A stretch of 19,547 bases of DNA from Bacteroidales bacterium UBA5281 (GTDB lineage Bacteria; Bacteroidota; Bacteroidia; Bacteroidales; Lentimicrobiaceae), in NCBI GenBank assembly GCA_002410555.1, contig DHSR01000026.1, positions 550 through 20,096 on the forward strand, in the 5' to 3' direction. The position numbers and the translations under genes were made by a program. Shown piece after piece: positions 1 through 7,900 of the stretch. Position 1 is the first letter of the stretch. Each line of letters starts with the position of its first letter. Below the pieces are notes generated by a model that saw only the letters and a program-made list of their open reading frames with translations, had not been told where the DNA came from and searched no databases.

Positions 1-113
1 CCTCTAACCTCTAACCTCTCAATAATCATCGGAACTAAGAATCCAGACTCACGCTCACCGCTCATCTCTCACCGCTTACCTCTTATCACTCACCCGCTCA
101 TCCTCACCGCTCA
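1..113. repeat. Short C/T-rich repeat tract at left edge
   Basis: The first 113 bases consist largely of short near-repeats: CCTCTAA appears twice at the start, and CTCACCGCTCA-like words occur near 54, 68 and 103. The tract runs past the stop codon of the radical SAM gene (76-78) and into its last codons. The style (short degenerate words repeated with small changes) resembles the repeat fields at 9251-9867 and 18867-19547, but the words differ. The tract may continue beyond the window edge. Confidence 0.6.
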
Positions 114-1044
114 GAAACAACTTCCCCTGCCAGGTATTCTGTTTCTCCAATGCTTTTTCAATTAAATGAACTATCTGATCGGCACGTATCTTTCCCCACC
201 CCGTGGTTGCCAGGAAGCGGGGCGGAACTTCACCTGTAAAGCGTTCAATTACAATTTCAGGGTTCAGGCGTTCAATAAACCTTACAATGAAATGAACATA
301 TTCTTCAAGGCTAAATAACCTGAATTTCGTTGGATGGTGTCGATAATCCCGTGCCATGGCAGTTTCATTTATAATCTGTAACTGGTGAAATTTTACAGTG
401 GTAAGCGGCAATGCTGAGATAATGGCTGCCCTGTCCAGCATTTCATCACGCGTTTCACCGGGAAGTCCAAAAATCAGGTGGGCGCCTGTTTTAATGCCAT
501 AAGCTGCTGTTTTATGGATCATTTCGGCGGTAAGTACATAATTGTGGCCGCGGTTCAGGTTAATTAGGCTTTGTTCATTGGTAGTTTCAATGCCATATTC
601 AATAATTACATACCTTCTTTTGGCCAGTTCGCTGAAATATCGCAGCTTTCCCTCATCCATACAGTCGGGACGAGTGCCAATAACCAAACCGGTCACATCA
701 GGGTGGTTTAATGCTTCTTCATAAATGGGTCTGAGCCGCTCAAGGGACGCATAAGTATTGGAATAAGTCTGAAAATAAGCCAGATAACTCGTGGCCCGGC
801 GATACCTGATCTTATGAAATGCTATCCCTTCATTGATTTGTTGTGTAACCGGTTTTGCTGGTTCACAATAGGATGGATTAAAAGCTTTATTGTTGCAATA
901 GGTGCACCCTCCATAACCTACGGTTCCATCGCGGTTGGGGCAGGTAAAGCCGGCATCAATAGAAACCTTCTGAACCCGGCTGCCAAAGGTCCGTTTGAAA
1001 TATTCATTATAGGAATTGTATCGCTTCCCGGAAAACTTATCCAT
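76..1044 (-). CDS. TIGR01212/YhcC-type radical SAM protein
   Basis: A 322-residue radical SAM enzyme of the TIGR01212/YhcC type. The N-terminal region carries the cluster-binding cysteines C35, C47 and C50 (the last two as CTYC) in the spacing of this family, which differs from the usual CxxxCxxC. Further family-typical stretches are AYFQTYSNTY (89-98) and GTRPDC (123-128). Family members are cytosolic 4Fe-4S proteins that cleave S-adenosylmethionine; their substrate is not well established, so none is claimed. The ATG at 1042-1044 precedes a conserved-looking N-terminus and has no Shine-Dalgarno sequence. The last 10 or so residues (GEDERVSDKR) are encoded by repeat-like DNA and are probably an acquired tail. 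The gene lies downstream of the peptide transporter, with a terminator between them. Confidence 0.9.
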   Translation of the reverse strand: MDKFSGKRYNSYNEYFKRTFGSRVQKVSIDAGFTCPNRDGTVGYGGCTYCNNKAFNPSYCEPAKPVTQQINEGIAFHKIRYRRATSYLAYFQTYSNTYASLERLRPIYEEALNHPDVTGLVIGTRPDCMDEGKLRYFSELAKRRYVIIEYGIETTNEQSLINLNRGHNYVLTAEMIHKTAAYGIKTGAHLIFGLPGETRDEMLDRAAIISALPLTTVKFHQLQIINETAMARDYRHHPTKFRLFSLEEYVHFIVRFIERLNPEIVIERFTGEVPPRFLATTGWGKIRADQIVHLIEKALEKQNTWQGKLFLSGEDERVSDKR

Positions 1045-1076
1045 AACAGAAACAAAGTTAGTGCTTATTTTTTTTC

Positions 1077-1109
1077 AAAAAAGGCTGCCCGCATCAACCG
1101 GACAGCCTT
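1077..1109 (-). terminator. Rho-independent terminator of the peptide transporter gene
   Basis: Stem arms AAGGCTGCCCG (1081-1091) and CGGACAGCCTT (1099-1109) enclose a 7-base loop. On the minus strand all 11 positions pair, one as G-U; on the plus strand the same position is a C-A mismatch. In the minus direction the stem runs into six T (complement of A 1077-1082). This places the terminator just downstream of the transporter stop at 1135 and before the radical SAM gene. Confidence 0.85.
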
Positions 1110-1134
1110 TTAAGTTAAAAATAACAGGTTCGGA

Positions 1135-2742
1135 TTATCTGGCTACCCGTTCCAGCCATTTTATCATGGAAAGCATCACAATCATAGAAAGGGCACATGC
1201 AACTGCAAACACCAGCCAGCAGGCCCAGAGTGGAACGTATGTATACAGAATTCCACCAATGAAAAGCAAACTATTACCTACAGCAGTAGCTGCAAGCCAG
1301 GCTCCCTGCATGATACCCTGAAGGTGAGGAGGTGCCACTTTTGATACAAATGACAGCCCCAATGGCGAAATAAACAACTCGGCAACAGTAAGAATAAAGT
1401 ACATTCCTACCATAACCCAGGGTGTAAGTTTCATCATGGCAAGCTGATCGGTTGACATTGTAGCCAGGGCAGATTTATCGGGAAGCGAAATGGAGACAAT
1501 AAGGAAAAACACATAAGCCAATGCGGCGATACCCATACCTATGCCAATCTTCTTTGGTGTGGAAGGCTCCATATCCCTTTTCTTAAGCGCACCAAATACC
1601 CACATGATAATCGGTGTTAGCAGAACCACAAAAAATGGGTTGATGGACTGAAATATCTCTGCACCCTTGAGTGAAGTGAACCCCAGGTTTATATCTATTG
1701 CATCAAGGTTAATGTAATCTCTTGCAAAATAGGTTAAAGAGTATCCATTTTGATGAAAGGAAAACCAAAAGAAAATTACTACGCCAAACACTGCGAACAA
1801 TGCGTAAATACGCTGTCTGATTTCTGATGCAGCCATAGTGACTTCTTCGCGGGCAATTTTCTCGCCTTTTTTGAGTTTTACATCAGATGTTCCGGGATCA
1901 GGGAATTTACTTTGATTCACTAAGTAGATTATCAGTGAAATACCAAGGGCAATAATGGTTGCAAAGAAAGCATACTGAAAGCCGCGGTTGAAAACGTTCA
2001 GATAATCATTGCTGAACTGGGTTAAATCGGTTACCACGGAACCGTCAAGCATTACCTGGGATGAATAAGTCTGAAGATTATTCATTTGTTCAGTGCTCAT
2101 TGCAGAGGCATTCCCTATGTATTGATGAGCCAGTTCTGGAAGCTGTGCATTGTAATCAAAGCCATTGAACTTCAGCCACCAGTTTCTAACAGCAATAGCA
2201 ATAAAGGGAGCAAAGAAACCGCCAATATTAATAAACATATAGAACAACTGGAAGCCGGTATCTCTCATATCAAGTACCTGTCCCCTTTTGTCTACACCAT
2301 ATTCCTGGCGTATGCGTTCTTTATATTCTTTTTTATCATACATCTGTCCAACCAGAGCCTGCAGATTACCTTTGAAAAGGCCGTTTCCAAAGGCAATTAC
2401 CAAAAGTCCAAAACAGGTAAGTGTAAGATAGAGTGCGAAATGTGGCACTGGTGTAGGTGTTGGGAAAGCAATGATAAAATAACCTACAGCCATGAGGATG
2501 AGACCCCACATGATGGTGCGTTTGTAGTTCTGTGTCTTGTCAGCGATCAGACCTCCAATTAAGGCAAGCACGTAAATAGATGCATAAAATACGGAGTAGA
2601 TGTATCCTGTTGTTATTTCTGACAAGCCAAATTTTGCAGAAATGAACAATGTGAGAATAGCCATCATGATGTAGAAACCGAAGCGTTCGCCCATATTGGT
2701 TAACGCTGCCGCCAGTAGTCCTTTGGGATGTTTTTTGAACAT
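1135..2742 (-). CDS. POT/PTR2-family proton-dependent oligopeptide transporter
   Basis: A 535-residue polytopic inner-membrane protein of the proton-coupled oligopeptide transporter (POT/PTR2) branch of the major facilitator superfamily; it would import di- or tripeptides. Evidence: an ERFGFY motif in TM1 (19-24), an MFS loop G-x-x-x-D with following KR (64-75), GNGLFKGN (119-126), the PTR2-type FYMFINIGGF (167-176), and about 12 or more hydrophobic segments. Odd point: the family motif ExxERFxYY has Asn16 in place of the first Glu (NMGER), so the proton-coupling residues are not canonical. An extended loop of about 45 residues after residue 190 is polar. The gene has its own promoter (2796-2826) and terminator (1077-1109), so it is probably monocistronic. 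The substrate is inferred from the family only. Confidence 0.93.
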   Translation of the reverse strand: MFKKHPKGLLAAALTNMGERFGFYIMMAILTLFISAKFGLSEITTGYIYSVFYASIYVLALIGGLIADKTQNYKRTIMWGLILMAVGYFIIAFPTPTPVPHFALYLTLTCFGLLVIAFGNGLFKGNLQALVGQMYDKKEYKERIRQEYGVDKRGQVLDMRDTGFQLFYMFINIGGFFAPFIAIAVRNWWLKFNGFDYNAQLPELAHQYIGNASAMSTEQMNNLQTYSSQVMLDGSVVTDLTQFSNDYLNVFNRGFQYAFFATIIALGISLIIYLVNQSKFPDPGTSDVKLKKGEKIAREEVTMAASEIRQRIYALFAVFGVVIFFWFSFHQNGYSLTYFARDYINLDAIDINLGFTSLKGAEIFQSINPFFVVLLTPIIMWVFGALKKRDMEPSTPKKIGIGMGIAALAYVFFLIVSISLPDKSALATMSTDQLAMMKLTPWVMVGMYFILTVAELFISPLGLSFVSKVAPPHLQGIMQGAWLAATAVGNSLLFIGGILYTYVPLWACWLVFAVACALSMIVMLSMIKWLERVAR

Positions 2743-2795
2743 AGTTTAAAAGTTAAATGATTATTGTGTCATTGTGTTATGTGCGTTTCGGGAAG

Positions 2796-2826
2796 CAAAA
2801 ATAACCAAAAATTTCAGCTATACAAA
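2796..2826 (-). promoter_or_regulatory. Bacteroidota-type promoter for the peptide transporter
   Basis: Read on the minus strand: a TTTG -33 box (complement of CAAA 2823-2826), a 19-base spacer, then TATTTTTG (complement of 2796-2803), which fits the -7 consensus TAnnTTTG. Transcription would start near 2789, giving a leader of roughly 45 bases before the ATG at 2742. No Shine-Dalgarno sequence is seen. Confidence 0.7.
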
Positions 2827-2861
2827 TAATTAACTGATTGACGACAACAATAAATGCTTGT

Positions 2862-4970
2862 TTATAATTTCAGCCTCAACTGCACCTTAATTTCTGACTT
2901 ACGATTTCCTTCAATAAGGTCAAGGCCTGAACCGACCGTTAGCTGATTGGTATAGTGCGTGATGGCATATCTAAGCCATACATCAACATTTCGTCCGAGG
3001 TCGAGCCGGGCCATCAGGTAAAAACGGTTGCCCTTATAATAATAGGAAGGAATTGAAAAAGCGTACAATACATCACTCTCATATGCATACAGACGCTCGT
3101 TATAGGTATCGGAATCAAACAGCGCATAACGCATGTTAAGCAGCCAGGGTTTATTTTCAGGATTCCAGATTACATCCTGATAAATGAGGAATCCGCGACG
3201 GGTATCGAAGCCTGGCATGGACCACCACAAAGTTTCAATGCGACTTTTGAGTGTAATGCTGGCCTGGGTTTTAATGCTGAAGTGCAGACGCAGATTTTGC
3301 CGGGTTTCGGGTTCGGGATAATCGGTATAGGACAGATTATCGGAAGGATTCAATTGTTTCTGTTTATACCGGTATCGCAATTGTATAAGGGTATAACGCG
3401 ATGGATTATAACTGAGCTGTCCCAGGTATTCAACTCCCCTGGAGGGGGCATCTACCCGGAAGCGCAACCAGTTAAATCTAAAATAATCAGCATAAGCTGA
3501 AAGGCTAAGCTTGCGATGTAATTGGGTAAACATACCAAGATATACCCCCTTTTCGTTGGCATTAGAACTGCCCTCTGCAAATGCATTGCTGAAAAAGCTC
3601 TGATAATCACGGCCATAATTACGGTATATTATCGATATGGCCAGATGGGGGTCGGGCGTTGCGGTAGCTCCCGCAATCAGGGCCTGACCGCCCTTACTGC
3701 TATAGGCAGCTTCGCTGAAGAAAGTCATCTTGCGAAGTATCGCCACTACATCCAGCCCATAATTATCCAATGCCGTTCCCTGAAAATTAAAGGTCTGATA
3801 AAGTGACCCGGACGGTTTAATCTGTGTGTCAAAGGCCGTATGCATAGCAGTGGCTCCAATCCTGAACATTTTAATCCGCGATTGAACATTGGCGCCATAT
3901 ACGGTTTGCCGGATGCTGTTTTTAGCAGCCAATTCACCCGGAGTACGGTGGTAGCCCGACTCCTGTAACGAACTGATGTACACTTCCTCGGCGTTCAGGC
4001 TATCGTTACCCTTAACGCTGGCATCCACTTTTTTATCAGAAAAGAATAAGGTAACATCCATTTGTTTCAGTGGCGAAAGTGTGGTTGCCGCTCCCCGCAT
4101 AAACAGGTTTTCATTGGCACCCGTGTTGGGTTTTACGGGTTGGGTAATACGCCGGTTGGTAATGGCTTCAGCCGACTTTCCAAAAGCAAGACTGCTATAC
4201 ATGGTCAGCCCCTGTCCAAAAGCAAGATGATAGTCGCCTAAAGCCAGATGCTTAACAAGCTTATTGCCGCGATAATAAAAATGGGCACTATAAAAGTCAA
4301 AACCTTTCTTAAGTGTATCATTGTCAGGCCAGAGTGTTTCTCCGGCATCCTTTTCCATGGTAATGCCAAAGCGCACCCGGTTATAAAAATTATAGCCATA
4401 ACGCACATACAATTTATCGGGACTTCCCAGGTAACGCGCATTGGGTTTTATCTGTAACAGTGAGTCTGAAGCCCAGGAATAACCCAATTGTGGTTCGATA
4501 ATGCGTTGGTAGCGGGTAAGCACCTGATGACGTCCGCGGCTGATGAGGTTTTTGAATGTTATTTTTGCCCCGGGCGGCTCCAGTTGAAACGTAATGAAGG
4601 GTGAAATTGCAGAAACAAGTGTACTATCAAAACCTTCTACAAGATTGAGTTCATAAATACTGGTAAGTTCGCCATATTGTTGTATGTAATTGCTTAAATT
4701 ATACATTTGAAGGTCATTCAGTTGCAACTGCCTGAGTTCACGTTCTGTGGCTTTATTCAGATTAATCGGGTGCTGAATATACTGAAGCAACTCATCCACC
4801 AGTTCCGAATAATCGAGTTCAGCATCTGTTTGTGCAGAAAGCTGTTCAATTTTATCTTCGAGTTGCGGACTCTTGCCGGCCTGGTTCACCTCAGGATCAA
4901 CCTGAGCCAGGGCAAAAGGAAAGCTGATAAAGAGAAATATCAGCATGAACCAGGGCTGCTTTGTTTTCAT
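2862..4970 (-). CDS. Secreted helix-hairpin-helix protein with barrel-like C-terminal region
   Basis: A 702-residue exported protein. Residues 1-22 form a signal peptide (basic start, hydrophobic core, ending in ALA before Q23). Residues about 60-125 form a helix-hairpin-helix (ComEA-like) region with the typical INLNKATERELRQL (69-82) followed by a second hairpin ending near SPFITF. The remaining 570 or so residues are rich in alternating aromatic/polar strands (such as YRYKQKQL and LRLKL at the end), which suggests an outer-membrane beta barrel; the final residue is Leu, not the classical Phe. Such large HhH proteins are common in Bacteroidota and have no settled function; the HhH domain may bind nucleic acid or protein. 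Its ATG lies 3 bases after the barrel gene at 4974-5795, so the two are probably translated from one mRNA. Confidence 0.85.
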   Translation of the reverse strand: MKTKQPWFMLIFLFISFPFALAQVDPEVNQAGKSPQLEDKIEQLSAQTDAELDYSELVDELLQYIQHPINLNKATERELRQLQLNDLQMYNLSNYIQQYGELTSIYELNLVEGFDSTLVSAISPFITFQLEPPGAKITFKNLISRGRHQVLTRYQRIIEPQLGYSWASDSLLQIKPNARYLGSPDKLYVRYGYNFYNRVRFGITMEKDAGETLWPDNDTLKKGFDFYSAHFYYRGNKLVKHLALGDYHLAFGQGLTMYSSLAFGKSAEAITNRRITQPVKPNTGANENLFMRGAATTLSPLKQMDVTLFFSDKKVDASVKGNDSLNAEEVYISSLQESGYHRTPGELAAKNSIRQTVYGANVQSRIKMFRIGATAMHTAFDTQIKPSGSLYQTFNFQGTALDNYGLDVVAILRKMTFFSEAAYSSKGGQALIAGATATPDPHLAISIIYRNYGRDYQSFFSNAFAEGSSNANEKGVYLGMFTQLHRKLSLSAYADYFRFNWLRFRVDAPSRGVEYLGQLSYNPSRYTLIQLRYRYKQKQLNPSDNLSYTDYPEPETRQNLRLHFSIKTQASITLKSRIETLWWSMPGFDTRRGFLIYQDVIWNPENKPWLLNMRYALFDSDTYNERLYAYESDVLYAFSIPSYYYKGNRFYLMARLDLGRNVDVWLRYAITHYTNQLTVGSGLDLIEGNRKSEIKVQLRLKL

Positions 4971-4973
4971 CGA

Positions 4974-5795
4974 TCAGAATTTATATTGTAAAGAAGCCTG
5001 TGGTGAAAATCCAAGTACATGATGATAGGAAGCACTCACATCGATAACAAAGTCGCCGGTAAATATGCCCACTCCAAATGAATTGGATCCCGGATTTGTT
5101 GAAATTCCTGCTCTTAGATGAATGAGCGGAATTAGCCGGTATTCGAGACCAGCGCGGATATTGGCCTTTAGATTAATATCCTTTTCGACTTCGGAAGTGA
5201 TTAATATATCGGGGGTAAGATTATAGGCAGCACCCAGACGAAAAATAACCGGGGCCCTTTCATCATTATATTCAGAGAGTTTTGCACTGATGGGATTATA
5301 AATATGTGCCCCCAATACCAGTTGACTAGTGATGTTGGCCTGCATGCCCGCTTCAAATGTAACGAAATTGCGGTTGCCATAACTTTCGGCAAGACGTGCC
5401 ATCTGATAATCAAGCTGAAGACCGAAGGAGAGATGTTTCCCAAAGCCTTTGGCATATGCCAGGCCTATTTTACTCTCGTTATACGCCGAATATCCGAAAT
5501 GATTAAAACTCAGCGCAATTACACCCATTTTGCCGGGATATACCACGGCTCCCGCTTTATAACCAAGCTCTTTAAGCATGTATCGGGTTTCATAATATGC
5601 CCCCGCCGATATATTTTCCACCCGGGCCAGTCCCGCCTGATTGTTAAACGCAGACCACAGATCACCCAGGGCAACCGAAGCATGCCCCATAGCGGCAGAC
5701 CGCGCACCGGTGGGACGATTATCCCCTCCGGCCATAAGCCACAAAGGGAAGAATAACAGCAGACAACCGCTCAATAAATTTCTTTTCATCCGCAA
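4974..5795 (-). CDS. PorV/PorQ-like outer-membrane barrel protein
   Basis: A 273-residue exported protein. Residues 1-22 form a signal peptide ending LMA before GGDN; the ATG at 5789-5787 (Met3) is an equally possible start. After it comes the hallmark of the PorV/PorQ (UPF0164-like) barrel family: GARSAAMGHASVALGD (30-45) and a degenerate 'NPAGLA' box, here NNQAGLA (51-57). Alternating strands follow, ending in LQYKF with a C-terminal Phe typical of outer-membrane barrels. Relatives include the type IX secretion proteins PorV and PorQ, but this protein is short and I see no T9SS genes here, so a T9SS role is not claimed. It is the first gene of a unit with the HhH protein downstream (3-base gap) and is divergent from the DUF2461 gene. 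Confidence 0.8.
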   Translation of the reverse strand: MRMKRNLLSGCLLLFFPLWLMAGGDNRPTGARSAAMGHASVALGDLWSAFNNQAGLARVENISAGAYYETRYMLKELGYKAGAVVYPGKMGVIALSFNHFGYSAYNESKIGLAYAKGFGKHLSFGLQLDYQMARLAESYGNRNFVTFEAGMQANITSQLVLGAHIYNPISAKLSEYNDERAPVIFRLGAAYNLTPDILITSEVEKDINLKANIRAGLEYRLIPLIHLRAGISTNPGSNSFGVGIFTGDFVIDVSASYHHVLGFSPQASLQYKF

Positions 5796-5914
5796 CTTTT
5801 ATAAGATAATGACGTTGTAAAAACCATACCGGATTTTCAATCGTTAAATATAAAACTTTAACTCAAACCAGGGCTCAGACCGGTAAAAATTTTCTTAACA
5901 ATCTTAACTTTTTC

Positions 5915-6571
5915 ATGAATCTTATATTAGACTATCTTAAATCGCTTCAACAAAACAATAACCGGGAATGGTTTCAGGCAAACAAAGCGCATTACGATGA
6001 GGCCAGGGTTAATTTTGAACAGCTTCTTTCCGGAATAATTGCCGGCATTACCGGCTTTGATACCTCTATAGGCATAGCGGAACCAAAAGAATGTATATTT
6101 AGAATTTACCGGGATGTGAGATTTTCACCCAACAAACTTCCTTACAAAAATCATTTTGGTGCCTATATCGCTCAGGGCGGTCGCAAAAGCATGTTGCCCG
6201 GATATTATATCCATATTGAGCCGGGTGCTTCTTTTGCCGGCGGGGGAATGTACCAGCCTGACCCGGTAATGCTGAAAAAGGTCAGACAGGAAATTTATTT
6301 TAATGCCGATGAAATGCATGCCATTGTTAACGATACTGATTTTAAAAGGGTATTTGGTTCACTTTCATCGGAAGACAGTCTGAAACGCCCCCCACGTGAT
6401 TTCCCGAAAGATTTTTCTCACATTCATTTGCTGATGCACCGGAGCTATATTGGTAGCCATCACATCAATGATGAAGCCATACTTGCACCGGAATTTAGCC
6501 ATAATGTATCTGCTATCTTCAAAACATTGTATCCATTAAACCGTTTCTTAAGAAGAGCCATTGAACAATAA
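5915..6571 (+). CDS. DUF2461 (TIGR02453) family protein
   Basis: A 218-residue soluble protein of the DUF2461/TIGR02453 family, whose function is unknown. Recognisable parts are LQQNNNREWFQANKAHYDEA near the N-terminus, FRIYRDVRFSPNKLPYKNHF in the middle (the most conserved block of the family), and a GGGMYQPDP turn. No signal peptide or membrane segment is seen. Length is normal for the family. The gene starts 119 bases from the divergent barrel gene; no clear TAnnTTTG box was found in that gap on either strand. The DUF454 gene follows by 19 bases and is probably cotranscribed. Confidence 0.9.
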   Translation: MNLILDYLKSLQQNNNREWFQANKAHYDEARVNFEQLLSGIIAGITGFDTSIGIAEPKECIFRIYRDVRFSPNKLPYKNHFGAYIAQGGRKSMLPGYYIHIEPGASFAGGGMYQPDPVMLKKVRQEIYFNADEMHAIVNDTDFKRVFGSLSSEDSLKRPPRDFPKDFSHIHLLMHRSYIGSHHINDEAILAPEFSHNVSAIFKTLYPLNRFLRRAIEQ

Positions 6572-6590
6572 GCCTGCTACTTTATATAAC

Positions 6591-7082
6591 ATGAATAAAA
6601 CTGCCAGACCTTTACAAAAGAAAAGAGAACCTCAGCATATGCCGGGACAACCCGTTTTGAATCTGGTAGGAAAGTCTGGAAAGCCCAAAGCCAATAAATC
6701 CGGATTCAGGATGAAGCGCTGGCTGCTTATTATTGCAGGAAGTATATCATTAATTATTGGTGCCATTGGTGTTGTTGTGCCCTTACTGCCTACCACTCCA
6801 TTTCTGCTAATCACCTCCTGGTGTTTTGTGCGCTCATCACCCAGGCTGAATGCCCGATTGAATAAAAATAAAATATTTGGCCGGTATTTAAGAAATTACC
6901 GTGAAAAGAAGGGCATTGACCCACACCACCGGCTGGTTGCGCTGTTCGTATTATGGATTACTTTAGGCTCTTCGGCCTGGTTTGCTCCACACAAATGGTA
7001 TATCTGGTTGATTTTACTTTCTGTTGGCATTGGCGTAACCATTCACCTGATGAAATTAAAAACCATCAAAGAGAAAATTTAA
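6591..7082 (+). CDS. DUF454 (YbaN-like) small membrane protein
   Basis: A 163-residue inner-membrane protein of the DUF454/YbaN family, function unknown. The family core begins at MKRWLLIIAG (Met41 in this reading, ATG at 6711) with the conserved GVVVPLLPTTPFLL segment, SWCFVRSSPRLN, and three to four hydrophobic helices. The 40 residues before this core are polar, basic and absent from typical family members, so the true start may be 6711, which has a weak CAGG just upstream. I chose the ATG at 6591 because it lies 19 bases after the DUF2461 stop. A TTG at 6561 would overlap that gene and is less likely. Its TAA interlocks with the stop of the convergent DnaJ-domain gene. Confidence 0.85.
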   Translation: MNKTARPLQKKREPQHMPGQPVLNLVGKSGKPKANKSGFRMKRWLLIIAGSISLIIGAIGVVVPLLPTTPFLLITSWCFVRSSPRLNARLNKNKIFGRYLRNYREKKGIDPHHRLVALFVLWITLGSSAWFAPHKWYIWLILLSVGIGVTIHLMKLKTIKEKI

Positions 7083-7810
7083 GGCATTCCCCGCTCCTTT
7101 TTAATGTTATTATAAGCCTCATTCAGTTGCTGAAATTTAACTTTAGCGGCTTTTTGTACATCTTCGCCCAGGTGGGATACCTTATCGGGATGGTATTTAA
7201 GGGCCATTTTGCGATAAGCTTTCTTCACCTCGTCATCAGTAGCAGAAGGCTCGATTTCGAGCACACGGTAGTCACTCCCGGTGCTTTTAATGAACATTGC
7301 CTGTATGGAATCAAAATCACTGGCCCGAATACCCATATGCAGGCACATTCGTTTAAGTACAGAAACCTCCGCCTGATGTGAAATACCATCTGCTGCGGCT
7401 ATTCCGAAAAGCAAGTGCACCAGTTGAAGCCGGGAAGGATATTCCATATTTTCCTGAATCTGCTCACAGATCTCATCCACATCCAGGTCTTGTCGGAGTA
7501 TTTCTCTGAGGAGTAAGAGCAGCCTTTCTGCTTCAGAATCGCCAAACTGCGCACGCAGAAATTGTTTAACAAAGCTGAGTTCCGATTTGAGGATGTGTCC
7601 GTCGGCTTTCATAATGGCCGCAATCATAACCACCAGGCTCACTTTAAAATCGCCCTGTTGGGTAGGTGTAAACCCCTTTTGCTCGTATTGGTCAATCTGC
7701 ATGCTGTCGAACATTGAGCCGAAAATAAACCCAAGAATCCCGCCTATGGGACCGCCCAAAGCCCAGCCTAAACCGCCTCCAATCCATTTACCAAATGATG
7801 TAAGTGCCAT
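7079..7810 (-). CDS. TerB-DnaJ (DjlA-like) co-chaperone
   Basis: A 243-residue protein with the architecture of DjlA. Residues 5-35 are Gly-rich and hydrophobic (GGGLGWALGGPIGGILG), a glycine-zipper-like membrane segment. Residues about 50-175 form a TerB-like all-helical domain containing two acidic loops (KADGHI near 68-73 and AADGIS near 139-144). Residues 180-243 are a J domain with YRVLEIEPSATDDEVKKAYR and the HPD tripeptide at 207-209, so it should stimulate a DnaK ATPase. It would act as a membrane-anchored co-chaperone; its client is unknown. It has its own -7 promoter box (7842-7849). Its stop codon (complement of 7079-7081) shares the TTAA tetranucleotide with the DUF454 stop, so no intergenic space is left for a terminator. 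Confidence 0.9.
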   Translation of the reverse strand: MALTSFGKWIGGGLGWALGGPIGGILGFIFGSMFDSMQIDQYEQKGFTPTQQGDFKVSLVVMIAAIMKADGHILKSELSFVKQFLRAQFGDSEAERLLLLLREILRQDLDVDEICEQIQENMEYPSRLQLVHLLFGIAAADGISHQAEVSVLKRMCLHMGIRASDFDSIQAMFIKSTGSDYRVLEIEPSATDDEVKKAYRKMALKYHPDKVSHLGEDVQKAAKVKFQQLNEAYNNIKKERGMP

Positions 7811-7841
7811 ATTTGTTAGTCTTAACTATAATATACCGGTA

Positions 7842-7849
7842 CAAAGGTA
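7842..7849 (-). promoter_or_regulatory. -7 promoter box for the TerB-DnaJ gene
   Basis: The plus-strand CAAAGGTA reads TACCTTTG on the minus strand, a full match to the Bacteroidota -7 consensus TAnnTTTG. The expected start of transcription is near 7835, about 25 bases before the ATG at 7810. No good TTTG -33 box is seen at the usual distance. Confidence 0.6.
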
Positions 7850-7900
7850 CACATTGCCATCAGAATTAAAATGGATGCATCAAAAATCAAAAAAAACATC

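Noticed and set aside
4974..5795. Type IX secretion component
   Set aside because: The PorV/PorQ fold is shared by many barrels; no other T9SS gene or C-terminal sorting-domain protein is visible here, so only the fold family is claimed.
6561..6590. TTG start for the DUF454 gene overlapping DUF2461
   Set aside because: An ATG at 6591, and another at the family core (6711), are more plausible.
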